Below, piece after piece: positions 1-7,978 of a stretch of DNA of 54,575 nucleotides; the stretch's first letter is position 1, and each line of letters begins with the position of its first letter. The stretch is from Firm-04 sp045591925. GTDB lineage: Bacteria; Bacillota; Clostridia; Oscillospirales; Ruminococcaceae. Under the pieces are notes generated by a model. That model searched no databases and was not told the origin of the DNA. It saw only the letters and a list, made by a program, of their open reading frames with translations. The stretch covers positions 1-54,575 of the forward strand of contig JAZNTW010000085.1 in NCBI GenBank assembly GCA_045591925.1. The letters are read 5' to 3'. A program made the translations under genes and the position numbers.

Positions 1-33
1 AAATCAACAGCAAATTTGAAAGAAGGTGATAAA

Positions 34-162
34 TTGGCAGGAAATTTTGAAGGCATACGCCAAAGTAACTTCGGCATAGAAATCGAAATGACAGGACTCA
101 CACGATGTCAGGCAGCAAGAGCCATTGCAAGGGTGCTTGGAAGCATCCCGAAGATGGTGTAG
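34..162 (+). pseudogene. Truncated amidoligase-family protein (N-terminal remnant)
   Basis: The frame from a TTG at 34 (GAAGG seven bases upstream) reads through NFGIEIEMTGLTRCQAARAI and then stops at 160-162 after about 42 residues. FGIEIEMTG is the typical opening of amidoligase-like enzymes (ATP-grasp-like glutamine-synthetase fold) carried on Clostridia mobile elements. Full-length members are several times longer, so only the N terminus survives. The homology appears to stop near base 140, where another open frame takes over (105-518), which suggests a deletion junction. Family assignment rests on one short motif. Confidence 0.5.
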
Positions 163-518
163 CACAGCGTGAACGACTCAGACAGGAACGAATTGCTACC
201 CAAAGCCAAGCGGAAAGGGCTTCGGTAGATATGCCGAATGATGGCATGCCAGCCCGTGAACAGGAACGGCAGAACGAAGCCCCCTGTGACGAGCGTGTTG
301 CCGCCGTGTGCGACGATAGACAAGAAGTCGGGGAAACACCCGATGAAAACTTGGAAACCGCTGTGAGCGATTATGACGATTCTGAAGAAAATGAAGAATG
401 CATGGAGATGTCCATGTATAAACTTGAAGTTTATTTGCTGACCTCACCCGAAGATTTGTATGAATATCTGATGGAACAGCGTGAGGGATTTGTGCTGTTA
501 GCGGGGAAGAAAAAATGA
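105..518 (+). CDS. Hypothetical acidic protein, probably a fusion product of a deletion
   Basis: This 137-residue frame shares its first 20 codons with the broken amidoligase frame, so the annotated ATG is probably not the native start. The body is highly charged, with an Arg/Gln-rich stretch (RERLRQERIATQ) and an acidic region. The tail MYKLEVYLLTSPEDLYEYLM looks like a folded alpha/beta segment. I do not recognise a family. The stop overlaps the ATG of a 24-codon frame (515-589) in an ATGA arrangement, so the two could be translationally coupled. Composition fits a mobile-element accessory protein. Function is unknown. Confidence 0.45.
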   Translation: MSGSKSHCKGAWKHPEDGVAQRERLRQERIATQSQAERASVDMPNDGMPAREQERQNEAPCDERVAAVCDDRQEVGETPDENLETAVSDYDDSEENEECMEMSMYKLEVYLLTSPEDLYEYLMEQREGFVLLAGKKK

Positions 519-589
519 GTGATGCGTTCAAAAAACTCGAAAAATCGGGCATAAATCAATGTCATCTATTTTGTATAAGACAGACATAA
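515..589 (+). CDS. Short ORF, 24 residues, probably truncated
   Basis: ATG at 515 overlaps the previous stop (ATGA). The frame reads MSDAFKKLEKSGIN and ends at 587-589, immediately before a strong terminator at 593. The start context looks genuine, but the protein is too short for a domain and is likely the N-terminal stub of a longer mobile-element gene removed by a deletion. Confidence 0.3.
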   Translation: MSDAFKKLEKSGINQCHLFCIRQT

Positions 590-592
590 CTG

Positions 593-627
593 AACGCAAC
601 GATTGATACAAATCGTTGCGTTTTTAT
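593..627 (+). terminator. Rho-independent terminator
   Basis: Perfect 12-bp stem AACGCAACGATT / AATCGTTGCGTT with a 6-nt loop (593-622), followed by TTTATTTTT on the plus strand. Confidence 0.85.
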
Positions 628-688
628 TTTTGCATAAACAACGCAGTTTCGGGCATTTACGTTTGTCAAATAAACGGATAAACTCAAA

Positions 689-819
689 CCGTTTCTTTGG
701 TTACGAATTTCAGCAAAAATCGAAAAAGGGGGCAGAGCAAAGAAACGGAAGGGCAAGGTTTCATCGTTTCCGTTTCTTTGGTGATTACCGTTTCTTTGGT
801 CATTCTCCCGTTTCTTTGC
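689..819 (+). repeat. Short repeats CCGTTTCTTTGG, four direct and one inverted
   Basis: Direct copies of CCGTTTCTTTG(G/C) lie at 689-700, 770-781, 788-799 and 808-819. An inverted copy (CAAAGAAACGG) lies at 738-748. The last three are spaced 18-20 bp apart. They sit between the terminator at 593 and the 3' end of the recombinase operon. They may be protein-binding sites or the residue of an attachment region. The role is not known. Confidence 0.6.
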
Positions 820-821
820 AT

Positions 822-849
822 AAAAAAAGAGGGGTGCATCACGCACCCC
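822..849 (-). terminator. Terminator of the recombinase operon
   Basis: The stem GGGGTGC / GCACCCC (831-849, loop ATCAC) is followed on the minus strand by a T-rich run (complement of 822-829). It lies just past the stop of the minus-strand recombinase that ends at 859. Confidence 0.75.
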
Positions 850-858
850 ATATTTCAT

Positions 859-2424
859 TTATACCGTAATTTCCGTCCCATCCTTAAAGCAGAAAACCAT
901 ACTCCCGTCAATGCGGATGGTCACATGGTCGATTGCTTTCAGCCATAAATCCTCGGAAAATTCGGTAATCACATCCTGCACTTTCAGCGTTTCGGCATAG
1001 TGCAGGATAAATTTCAGCTTGCTCTCCGTGGACTCCTTTTTGCGGATGAATGCGTCGTGCTTTGACTTCAACTTCTCATAACGCTCCACAAGCTTTCCGT
1101 ACTCAGCCTCATAAAGTTCCTGTTTCATCGGCTGGATGGAATTCTGCTGAATCAGATTTCGTGTAAACTGTGCAACTACCTCCATCTCCTGTGCCACCTT
1201 TTCAATTGCAGAATTCTCTGCAAAAGTGAAATTGCGGCTTAAAGCCAAGCAATTCTCGATGATTTCATCCTTGCTTTCAAGCACCTGATTCATTGCAAGA
1301 ATAAAGTTTTCCTTGAGCTGTTCCTCGCTGAAATGAGGAGTGACGCACTTTGAGTTACCTTTAAATTTACTGTTGCACTGCCATATTACACGGCGATATT
1401 TTGATGTGCTGTGCCATACCTTCGAGCCGAAAAATCCTCCACAGCATTCGCAAATCAGCCTTGCAGAAAAAATACTCTTGCTGCTGTAGCTTTTGCCCAA
1501 TCCCTTTCTGCGGAGAATTTCTGCCTGCACCAGTTCAAATTCCTCGGGCGGAATGATGGCAGGGTGCGATTCCTCTACGTAATACTGCGGAATTTCGCCT
1601 TCATTGACCTTCGTTTTCTTCGTCAGAAAATCTACAGTAAACTTCTTCTGAAGCAGTGCCGATCCCTTGTATTTTTCATTTGTCAGAATGCTCTCAATTG
1701 TTGAAGCCGACCATATCTCCTTGCCGCCGGGTGTAGGAATTTGCTTGAAGGTCAGTTGTTCTGCAATACGATGTGGCGTGTTTCCTTGCATAAAGCTCCG
1801 ATAGATAAATCTGACGATTTCCGCCTCCTCCGGCACAATTTCGGGAAGTCCGTCCTCACCCTTACGATAACCGAGAAAATTCTTGTACGGCAGCGAAACC
1901 TTTCCGTCCGCCATGGATTTTCTTCGTCCCCATGTGACATTTTCGGAAATGGAACGGCTCTCTTCCTGTGCAAGCGAGGACATTATCGTGATGAGAAGCT
2001 CTCCCTTGGAATCGAGCGTAAAAATATTTTCTTTCTCGAAGTAAACTTCAACACCTTTTTCCTTTAATTTTCTGACGGTTGTTAGAGAATCAACGGTATT
2101 TCGGGCAAAACGGCTTACACTCTTCGTCACGATTAGGTCGATTTTACCATCCAAAGCATCTGCGATCATCTGATTAAATCCATCACGGTGCCTTGTGTTG
2201 GTGGCGGAAATGCCCTCGTCGGTGTAAACACCCACAAACTCCCAATCGGGGCGATTTTTGATGTAATCGGTATAATAGCTAACCTGTGCAACATAGGAAG
2301 TCTGTTGTTCTTCTGAATCTGTAGAAACCCTTGCATAGCCTGCAACTCTGCGTTTTATTGAGCTTTCTAATGGGGTAAAGGTGGCTGGGTGCAGCCTTGC
2401 GGGGATTGTCGTTACTCTTGGCAT
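859..2424 (-). CDS. Large serine recombinase (resolvase/integrase), second of a tandem pair
   Basis: A 521-residue site-specific recombinase. The start is the ATG at 2424 (MPRVTTIPARL), preceded by GAGGAGGGG at good spacing. The in-frame codons further upstream lie inside the neighbouring gene. The N-terminal resolvase domain carries the catalytic serine in GYARVSTDS, and later KSVSRFARNTVDSL and SLAQEESRSISENV. A recombinase domain follows (roughly 190-330), then a zinc ribbon (CECCGG ... CNSKFKGNSKC) and a coiled coil. The ORF is complete. It overlaps the stop of the upstream recombinase by 13 bases, so the two are co-translated. Such tandem pairs integrate and excise phage-like or conjugative elements in Clostridia. 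Confidence 0.9.
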   Translation of the reverse strand: MPRVTTIPARLHPATFTPLESSIKRRVAGYARVSTDSEEQQTSYVAQVSYYTDYIKNRPDWEFVGVYTDEGISATNTRHRDGFNQMIADALDGKIDLIVTKSVSRFARNTVDSLTTVRKLKEKGVEVYFEKENIFTLDSKGELLITIMSSLAQEESRSISENVTWGRRKSMADGKVSLPYKNFLGYRKGEDGLPEIVPEEAEIVRFIYRSFMQGNTPHRIAEQLTFKQIPTPGGKEIWSASTIESILTNEKYKGSALLQKKFTVDFLTKKTKVNEGEIPQYYVEESHPAIIPPEEFELVQAEILRRKGLGKSYSSKSIFSARLICECCGGFFGSKVWHSTSKYRRVIWQCNSKFKGNSKCVTPHFSEEQLKENFILAMNQVLESKDEIIENCLALSRNFTFAENSAIEKVAQEMEVVAQFTRNLIQQNSIQPMKQELYEAEYGKLVERYEKLKSKHDAFIRKKESTESKLKFILHYAETLKVQDVITEFSEDLWLKAIDHVTIRIDGSMVFCFKDGTEITV

Positions 2425-3750
2425 TGTTTGCCCCTCCTCTCTTTTGATATTTTTCCTGCCTGCAGTCGCATTTCCGCTGTCCAGCTTTCCGAGCGTGAAC
2501 GGTCTTGCCATTCCACAGTTTTAGTATCACCGCTGTGGAAAACAAATGCAATCTTATTCGGTGCAGGAATGATAATCTGCTGAATCTTCTCCTTAAAAGT
2601 ATCCTCATCAAATTCATCAATCCCAAGCACTTCACAGCAAACGGAATACAACGTATTTTCGGGGATTTGCTTTGCCGTAGGGCAGTATTTTTTACCCTTT
2701 GTATTGTAAGTTGAGCATATCCATACAATCCCTGTTGCAGTGGTTTTCCTGCGATAATTCTTCCCACAACAGCCACATTGGATTTTGCCCGTAAATGGGT
2801 AAGAAGTCGTTGTTTTCGTTCCTGTGAACTTATCGCTTCTTTTCTTGATAAGCCCCTGCACCAGTTCAAAAATCTCCGGCTCAATTATCGGCTCGTGGCT
2901 TTCCTCAACATAATACTGCGGCAATTGCCCGACATTTCGGACTTTTCTTTTGGTGATGTGATTTTCTCGGAACGACTTCTGTAGCAGCATGTTGCCTGCA
3001 TATTTTTCATTGATGAGAATCCTGCGGATATCCTCTGTAGTCCATGTACAGCCGTTTATCGTTGGAATATGCTCCTCATTCAGCATATTTGCGATTTTCA
3101 GCTTGCCGCTTCCTGCGAGATATTCCGAAAAAATCCTGCGGACAACGACTGCCTCTTCGGGAATGATTTCAAGAACACCGTCTGCATTTCGTTGGTAGCC
3201 AAGCATTCTCATATTGCAAATTCTGCCTTGCTGAAAATCCCTGCGGATTCGCCATTTCTGATTTTCGCTGACTGACAGGCTTTCTTCCTGAGCGTAGGAT
3301 GCAAGTATCGTTAGCATTAACTCGCCGTCAGAACTCATGCTATGAATGTTCTGCTCCTCAAAATATACATCCACGCCGATGGACTTCAGCTCACGCACGG
3401 TTTCAAGCAAAGTGACGGTATTTCGGGCAAAACGTGAAATACTCTTGCACAGAATTAAATCAATCTCACCCTCACGGCATTTTTGCAGCATCAGCTGAAA
3501 ATTATCTCGATTTTCCTTTGTACCTGTCATTGCCTCGTCCGCATAAATGCCGCAGAACAGCCATTCGGGATTTTTCTGAATCAAGTCGTTATAATAGCTG
3601 ACCTGTGCGGACAGGGAATGGAGCATTGCGTCCTTTCCGCTTGAAACTCTGGCATAAGCCGCTACACGCAGTAATTTGGGCTGAATCGGTTTTGTGGGTT
3701 CCAGTTTTTTGTATCAATCTTTTCGTAGTAACCCCTCCTTCCGATACCAT
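2412..3750 (-). CDS. Large serine recombinase, first of a tandem pair; frame break at the N terminus
   Basis: The frame is open from 3707 to 2412. It encodes RVAAYARVSSGKDAM (the catalytic serine lies in YARVSS), SISRFARNTVTLLETV, a recombinase domain and a zinc ribbon (CGCCGKNY ... CSTYNTKGKKYC). The first ATG of this frame (3626) lies downstream of the catalytic serine, so it cannot start an active protein. An in-frame TGA lies at 3714-3716. The ATG at 3750, one base after the stop of the preceding gene, starts another frame (MVSEGGVTTKRLIQK) that joins the productive frame by a -1 shift at A AAA AAC (minus strand 3711-3705). A CTG start at 3704 is a second option. This could be a sequencing error, a mutation or programmed frameshifting. 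It overlaps the next recombinase by 13 bases. Confidence 0.75.
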
Positions 3751-3751
3751 A

Positions 3752-3922
3752 TTAACTCGTCACAGAAAAATTATCAACGAATATACCGGACAAAGATATA
3801 CCGTATTTTTCAGCCATACTTGTATGCATTACCCGATAATCTTTCTGCGAAATTACGCCGTTTTTCAGCCAGTTTTTCAGAATATCCACCATAATCTGAT
3901 ACATCATTACATTATGATTCAT
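3752..3922 (-). CDS. Small SHOCT-like recombinase-associated protein
   Basis: A 56-residue protein starting at the ATG at 3922 (MNHNVMMYQIMVDILKNWL). It contains LKNGVISQKDYRVMHTSMAEKYG, a SHOCT-like short helical motif common in small proteins encoded just upstream of tandem serine recombinases. It overlaps the end of the zinc-ribbon gene by 11 bases, and its stop is one base from the putative ATG of recombinase 1, so all four genes form one tightly packed operon. A role in recombinase control or directionality is plausible but inferred from position only. Confidence 0.65.
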   Translation of the reverse strand: MNHNVMMYQIMVDILKNWLKNGVISQKDYRVMHTSMAEKYGISLSGIFVDNFSVTS

Positions 3923-4272
3923 GAATCCACCTTGCCTTTCCAGCACACTGCTTAGAGCAATAAACCTGATGCTTGCTTGGATATGAAATAAAGTCCTTGT
4001 GACATATAGGGCAGACCTGCGAGGAAGATTTCTCTGATTCAGCACGATGAGACCGCCACCAGCTCATGCGGCAGTGATCGGAACAGAAACGCTTTTTTCT
4101 GCTGCTTTGCTGTAAGATTTTTCCGCAATGCTCACACTGGTGCTTGTTGTTCTTGCGATGAAAATATGATTTGATTGCCCCGACGGATATTCCTGTTTCC
4201 ATGCTGATTTCATTGAAAATGCAACCGTCAGCCCTCATTTTTTTCAACTTCATGCTTTTGTTTTATGGTCAT
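3912..4272 (-). CDS. HTH / zinc-ribbon DNA-binding protein of the recombinase operon, probable frameshift
   Basis: The N-terminal helix-turn-helix (EISMETGISVGAIKSYFHRK) resembles sigma-region-4-like repressors. It is followed by two zinc-knuckle pairs: CEHCGK ... CSDHC and CPICHK ... CSKQC. The first ATG in this frame is at 4253 and has no ribosome site. The ATG at 4272 has an excellent AGGAGGG and starts MTIKQKHEVEK, which joins this frame only if one A of the 7-A run at 4238-4244 is removed. A 6-A version would give MTIKQKHEVEKMRADG, the expected form. It is the first gene of the recombinase operon and probably regulates it. Confidence 0.7.
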
Positions 4273-4338
4273 AAAAATCACCCTCCTACTATATCGACAG
4301 ACCCAATTGCACACAACGGAGCAGAAACAGCGGTGTCG

Positions 4339-4719
4339 TCATTTCCCTGTCAATCGGACGATGTTTTTTTTAGACTCCACCTGCGTTTCAATGTTCAGTC
4401 CCCACAGTTCAATCAGCTGCGGCAGAATCTGATATACAGAAAAGGTGTTGAAGTTCTCCAGCCACTCATCGGGAGAAGCGGGAACGCCCTCGGGATCAGC
4501 GTGTTTCGCCATGATATACGCCACATTCTCGAAGACCTCAAGGCTCTCGATGCTCAGGGAGGATTTTTCTTCATCGCTTTCGGATACATTTTTCTGTAAT
4601 TCCGCAAGGTCCTTGTAAATATCCCTGCCAAACTTCATGCGATACAGACGAGGCACGGCGGCACTCGCTCTGAAAGGTACTTCAACCCCGTCAATTTCAA
4701 TATTTCTTGTAATCGCCAT
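4339..4719 (-). CDS. Phage tail assembly chaperone-like protein
   Basis: A 126-residue protein with the features of siphovirus tail assembly chaperones encoded between the tail tube and tape measure genes: N-terminal IEIDGVEVPFRASAAVPRLY, RMKFGRDIYKDL, ENVAYIMAKHADP and PDEWLENFNTFSVYQILPQL. The ORF looks complete. It follows the truncated tail tube gene with a 6-bp gap, which is the normal phage order. No tape measure or other tail gene follows, so it is a prophage remnant next to the recombinase module. The family call is from memory of conserved segments. Confidence 0.8.
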   Translation of the reverse strand: MAITRNIEIDGVEVPFRASAAVPRLYRMKFGRDIYKDLAELQKNVSESDEEKSSLSIESLEVFENVAYIMAKHADPEGVPASPDEWLENFNTFSVYQILPQLIELWGLNIETQVESKKNIVRLTGK

Positions 4720-4725
4720 AAATCA

Positions 4726-5093
4726 TTACCCCTTTGTTGTTGTCGTTGTGGTTGCAGCCGCCTTTTTCTCCGAAGTATCGGGATTATACGGCATTTTGTA
4801 CCAGTTGTTATAAACGGTTTCATCGGTTGCCTCACAGGTCTTTGCTTTTACAAGTCCCGTGGGAAGTGCGGACGCTGTGAGCGTCAGCGTTTCTGTTTTT
4901 ACCTCGGTGGAGTCCTCCTTGGTCTGTCCCTCGGTTGCAGGTCTGCTTGCGGTACAGCAGTAGAGGACATGACGGATTTTATGCTTATCTCCCGAAAATT
5001 CAAACATCAACGCATACTGTGACGGCTCTGCGTCATTCTTCTCCACAAGCACACCATTGTTATCAAGGATTTCTCCCAGAATTTCCGTTGCAA
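4726..5093 (-). pseudogene. Phage major tail (tube) protein, N-terminally truncated
   Basis: The frame from about SFATEILGEILDNNGVLVEK to the stop at 4726 matches the C-terminal half of phi13-type major tail proteins (ALMFEFSGDKHKIRHVLYCC, LTASALPTGLVKAKT, YNNWYKMPYNP, low-complexity Thr/Lys tail). Upstream of about 5093 the homology ends abruptly. The opposite strand there encodes an ABC transporter fragment starting at EPTNGLDP. The open frame continues to 5241, but those residues are antisense to the ABC gene. The gene is therefore cut by a recombination junction and lacks its N-terminal half. Confidence 0.75.
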
Positions 5094-5350
5094 ATGAACC
5101 GACAAACGGACTGGATCCGGGCGGCATCCGATGGTTCCGCTCCTTCATCCGGCAGCAGGCAAAGAACGGTAAAACCGTTCTTCTCTCCTCGCACATGCTG
5201 TCAGAGGTCGAAACCATCACGGATGATGTCGTCATCATCAATCACGGCGAGATCGCAGCACAAGGCACGCTGGACAGCGTCATGGATAAGCTCCCGTCCC
5301 TCGAGGATCTGTTCTTCAGTCTGACGGAAGGAGGCGGAGAAGCATGGTAA
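5091..5350 (+). pseudogene. ABC transporter ATP-binding protein, C-terminal fragment
   Basis: It reads EPTNGLDPGGIRWFRSFI, LLSSHMLSEVETITDDVVII and LPSLEDLFFSLTEGGGEAW up to the stop at 5350. This is the end of an ABC-2/bacitracin-type ATPase from the Walker B / D-loop onward, with the H-loop histidine in SSHML. The Walker A and signature motifs are missing because the gene is cut at about 5091, where phage tail sequence begins on the other strand. It overlaps the ATG of the permease fragment at 5344, keeping the original operon order. Confidence 0.8.
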
Positions 5351-6191
5351 CCGTATTTGGGCAGAAGCTCCACAGTGAGCTTCTCAAGATCCGCTGCACA
5401 ACAGTCTGGATGGTTGTTGCGATTCTGGTGACCGCAGCACAGGGCTTTCTTGCATTTGTCTCCGCAAAGCAAAATCTTGCCGTCGGACTGACTGCGACAC
5501 CGGAAACCTGTCCGGATCTGCTGGAGGCTATGCCGCCGCTTGCATTCATGGGCTTTGATGTGATCCTGTTCAGCACGATCCCGCTGATCGTTCTCGGGGC
5601 AGTGATCGGTGCAGCGGAATACAAGCAGCACTGTCTGCGGACCACGCTCCTTTCGCTTGGAAAAAAGAGCGATGTATTTAACAACTTCACACGAATGTAA
5701 ATGTATATAGCAAGGACTGCTAGAGTTATTAAAGCAACCACACTAAATGCTATTATGGAGATTAGTGAGGAGTTATTGGTTGAGTCGAAATACATCAGAA
5801 GACTCCTCAGCCCAATGATTAAAACCGCAATAACTGCCAATATGATGATGAGCCTTTGAAAATGATGAGAGAACGAGTCAGAATCTGCGGATATGTGTGC
5901 ATTTTTAGAATTCTTTACGTTGTATAACAAAGTAACCTTATCGCCAGTTTTTAAGGTGCATTCTTCTCTATATAAGCTAAAAGTATGTGTATAGTTGCGA
6001 TTGTCAGCATCATATTGTACATTTATTCGGTTTCTTTCCTTTTTACTCATATCAAAATAAGAAGATATGTTAACAACCACTCCTTCCCCTACTTGCCCAT
6101 ATTTAAAAACTTTTACATCACGAGCTATAGGAATAATTGCAAGTGCTATTGCTAAAGAACTAATTATAATAAATAAAATCAACCATATCAT
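5316..6191 (-). CDS. DUF3592-type membrane protein with a chimeric C terminus
   Basis: Residues 1-172 look native: an N-terminal membrane helix (LILFIIISSLAIALAIIPIA), a beta domain with KFGQVGEGVVVNISS-like and KTGDKVTLLYNVKNSKNAHI segments typical of DUF3592, and two more helices (HHFQRLIIILAVIAVLIIGL; IIAFSVVALITLAVLAIYI). From about residue 173 (base 5676) the frame runs antisense through the ABC fragments to 5316, so the last 120 residues are junk or a new chimeric tail. It lies 6 bp after the dockerin-containing gene fragment (stop 6198). Function of the family is unknown. Confidence 0.6.
   Translation of the reverse strand: MIWLILFIIISSLAIALAIIPIARDVKVFKYGQVGEGVVVNISSYFDMSKKERNRINVQYDADNRNYTHTFSLYREECTLKTGDKVTLLYNVKNSKNAHISADSDSFSHHFQRLIIILAVIAVLIIGLRSLLMYFDSTNNSSLISIIAFSVVALITLAVLAIYIYIRVKLLNTSLFFPSERSVVRRQCCLYSAAPITAPRTISGIVLNRITSKPMNASGGIASSRSGQVSGVAVSPTARFCFAETNARKPCAAVTRIATTIQTVVQRILRSSLWSFCPNTVTMLLRLLPSD
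5344..5700 (+). pseudogene. ABC-2 permease, N-terminal fragment
   Basis: It starts MVTVFGQKLHSELLKIRCTT with a cytoplasmic N terminus, a first membrane helix (VWMVVAILVTAAQGFLAFV) and a second (VILFSTIPLIVLGAVIGAA). It breaks off after RTTLLSLGKKSDVF at about 5677. The next 7 codons to the stop at 5700 are not homologous. Full-length members have about 250 residues and six helices. The 3' junction abuts the DUF3592 gene on the opposite strand, so this ABC pair is a two-sided deletion or insertion fragment. Confidence 0.75.
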
Positions 6192-6197
6192 AGTTCA

Positions 6198-6957
6198 TCA
6201 CCCATTTACAACCTTCCAAATTAATTTCCATAGTGATTTTCTAAGTGTTGTTACTGTAACACGTGCCTTAGTTCCAGTGGTGACCGTACCTTCAATGACA
6301 TCTCCTAATCCATCAGCAGCAGACGAAACAGCATATGCTGACCATATTAAGGACACAACAGCACCTGCTGTTAAGGCTTTTTCGCCAGCGAGAATTGCTA
6401 CAAATGCCCATCCCGCTGAGCAGAACGATATGATTGAAAATATTAATGCGCCAACAAAAGCCCAAAAAACTATGTTCTCCACAAGATTTTTTAAATTTGT
6501 AACAGTATCTGTTGTTTCTCCTCCGTTTGTTCCATTGGATAGCATGAAACTATATTCATTTCCGTTCGTTATTATATATCCAATTCCTGTCCATGAATTT
6601 AGACGGATGCTTTTGACAGGTGTTATGACTTCATATCCTGCCTCAACCCTTTCAGTTATTTCTACAAGTGAATAGGAAGGAATACCGTTGTTTTTTAATG
6701 TGTTAAGAATCGATTCATAGTCGGAATTGTTTTTTGAAATAGTAACAATCTCTATCCCTTGCTGCTTTGCTATCTCTAAAGCCTTCATTGTCGATATGCT
6801 TTCGATACCTGTTACGGACTCAAAAACCTCTCCTTTAAGGTATGAACCTCTAATCCCTACATTCAGATAAAATTTATCGACGTCATTTTGAGAATTATTA
6901 AGCGAAACCGCACTGAATGAATCACTCTTAACATCCAAGCCAATAGTTGCCACCATG
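6198..6957 (-). pseudogene. C-terminal part of a disrupted dockerin/transglutaminase-like secreted protein
   Basis: The frame from about IGLDVKSDSFSAVSLNN to the stop at 6198 continues the dockerin gene in another frame. It contains GYIITNGNEYSFMLSNGTNG and two membrane-spanning stretches (IVFWAFVGALIFSIISFCSA; GEKALTAGAVVSLIWSAYAV), then a basic tail. Codons upstream to 7061 overlap the preceding frame and are not native. No transglutaminase Cys-His-Asp core is visible between the two frames, so a deletion plus frame change at about 6930-6950 probably removed it. Confidence 0.55.
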
Positions 6958-7545
6958 CTGATCATATGTGCCAATAGCACCCTTTCTTGAACCAAAATAA
7001 AATTCTGTTTCGACGTTATTGTAAAGTAATTCGTAGACAGCAACAGGATCAGCAATTTCATCGATTATTTTTGCGATTTCGGCTGTAAGTGCGGTTTCGG
7101 CCTCCTCATCAGGTGTGACAATAGAGTAATCTAACGACTTAACTTCATTCAATATGCCTGCTACAGCATTTGACTGATTGGCAGAAAAATGTTCTCTTTT
7201 ACACAGCAGAAACTCCTGTACTTCTCTAACATCCTTAATATCAACTGTCCCATCTGCATTCACATCAGCGGCAACAAGATCGATATTGGTTTTGCCGGGA
7301 TAGATAAGTTCCCTTTTCATAAGAGTGAGGTCAAACACATCGACTCTGTCATCATTATTTACGTCACCTAAGATTACGTCAGTTTCTGCTGCGTGTGCAT
7401 CGATTTCGTTCACGATTGTCTGCATACTGCTGGATGATACAAAAAGTGTCATTGCCGCAGCCGTGACAGCGGAAACGATTTTAGAGAATAGCTTGTTCTT
7501 ACGATACCTCCAATTTTTAGTGATTTGTCTTATAGCGAAATACAA
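6928..7545 (-). pseudogene. Secreted dockerin protein, N-terminal part, broken by frameshift
   Basis: It has a signal-peptide-like N terminus (KLFSKIVSAVTAAAMTLFVS) and then two dockerin calcium-binding repeats (GDVNNDDRVDVFDL and ADVNADGTVDIKDV). A segment typical of transglutaminase-like proteins follows (LLYNNVETEFYFGSRKGAIG), and the frame stops at 6928 after YDQHGGNYWLGC. The dockerin implies attachment to a cohesin scaffold. A GGAGG lies in the sequence coding for NWRYR, but the codon expected to be the start reads CGT. The only upstream start is TTG at 7545 without a ribosome site. Lost start plus frameshift suggests a pseudogene. Confidence 0.7.
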
Positions 7546-7655
7546 GTAATGTACGCACTATGATTATAGCATAGAGCCTTTGTAATTTCAATAGCTTATT
7601 TACATTTCTGTCATAAAAATTGGGGCGTACCCATCAAGAAACCCCACGTGCGTTT

Positions 7656-7769
7656 CGAGAGGCCTATAAATGATTTCGAGCCACCTGTTTTCAGTCCGAG
7701 CCACCTTGTGCAAAAAACGAGCCACCTCTAAGTAGTTCCGAGCCACCTTATGTACATTTCGAGCCACCT
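7656..7769. repeat. Array of CGAGCCACCT at a 21-bp period
   Basis: Five exact copies of CGAGCCACCT start at 7677, 7697, 7718, 7739 and 7760, and a degenerate copy CGAGAGGCCT starts at 7656. The spacing is 20-21 bp (two helical turns), so all copies face the same side of the DNA. IS21-family elements carry multiple such transposase-binding repeats near their ends. No istA or istB is in the window, so this would be a solo end. Iteron-like protein-binding sites are the alternative. Confidence 0.65.
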
Positions 7770-7805
7770 TGAAAACAGATAGTTTGATTGTATCAATTTT
7801 AGTCG

Positions 7806-7961
7806 TTACATATCAACATAGAACTGTGTGTTGCCGAGATTGTTGTCATCGGCATACTTTTTTAATATGGATTTCTGATTGGTGATTGAATTTGACTCAC
7901 CCTGTAAATCGTCGTCATTACTCAGACGACAGTATAAAGCCGTAATCTTGTCTGTTAACAT
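7806..7961 (-). pseudogene. TndX/TnpX-type serine recombinase, N-terminal remnant
   Basis: The start is the ATG at 7961 (AAGGA six bases upstream), reading MLTDKITALYCRLSNDDDLQ, GESNSITNQKSILKKYADDN and FYVDM, then a stop. This is the standard opening of Tn4451/Tn5397-type large resolvases, with the catalytic serine in YCRLSNDD. The expected continuation DDGYSGT is missing, so only 51 of more than 500 residues remain. It marks the edge of a former mobilisable transposon that probably included the DUF3847 gene to its right. It retains a consensus promoter at 8004-8032. Confidence 0.8.
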
Positions 7962-7978
7962 AACCATTCCTTTCCGAC

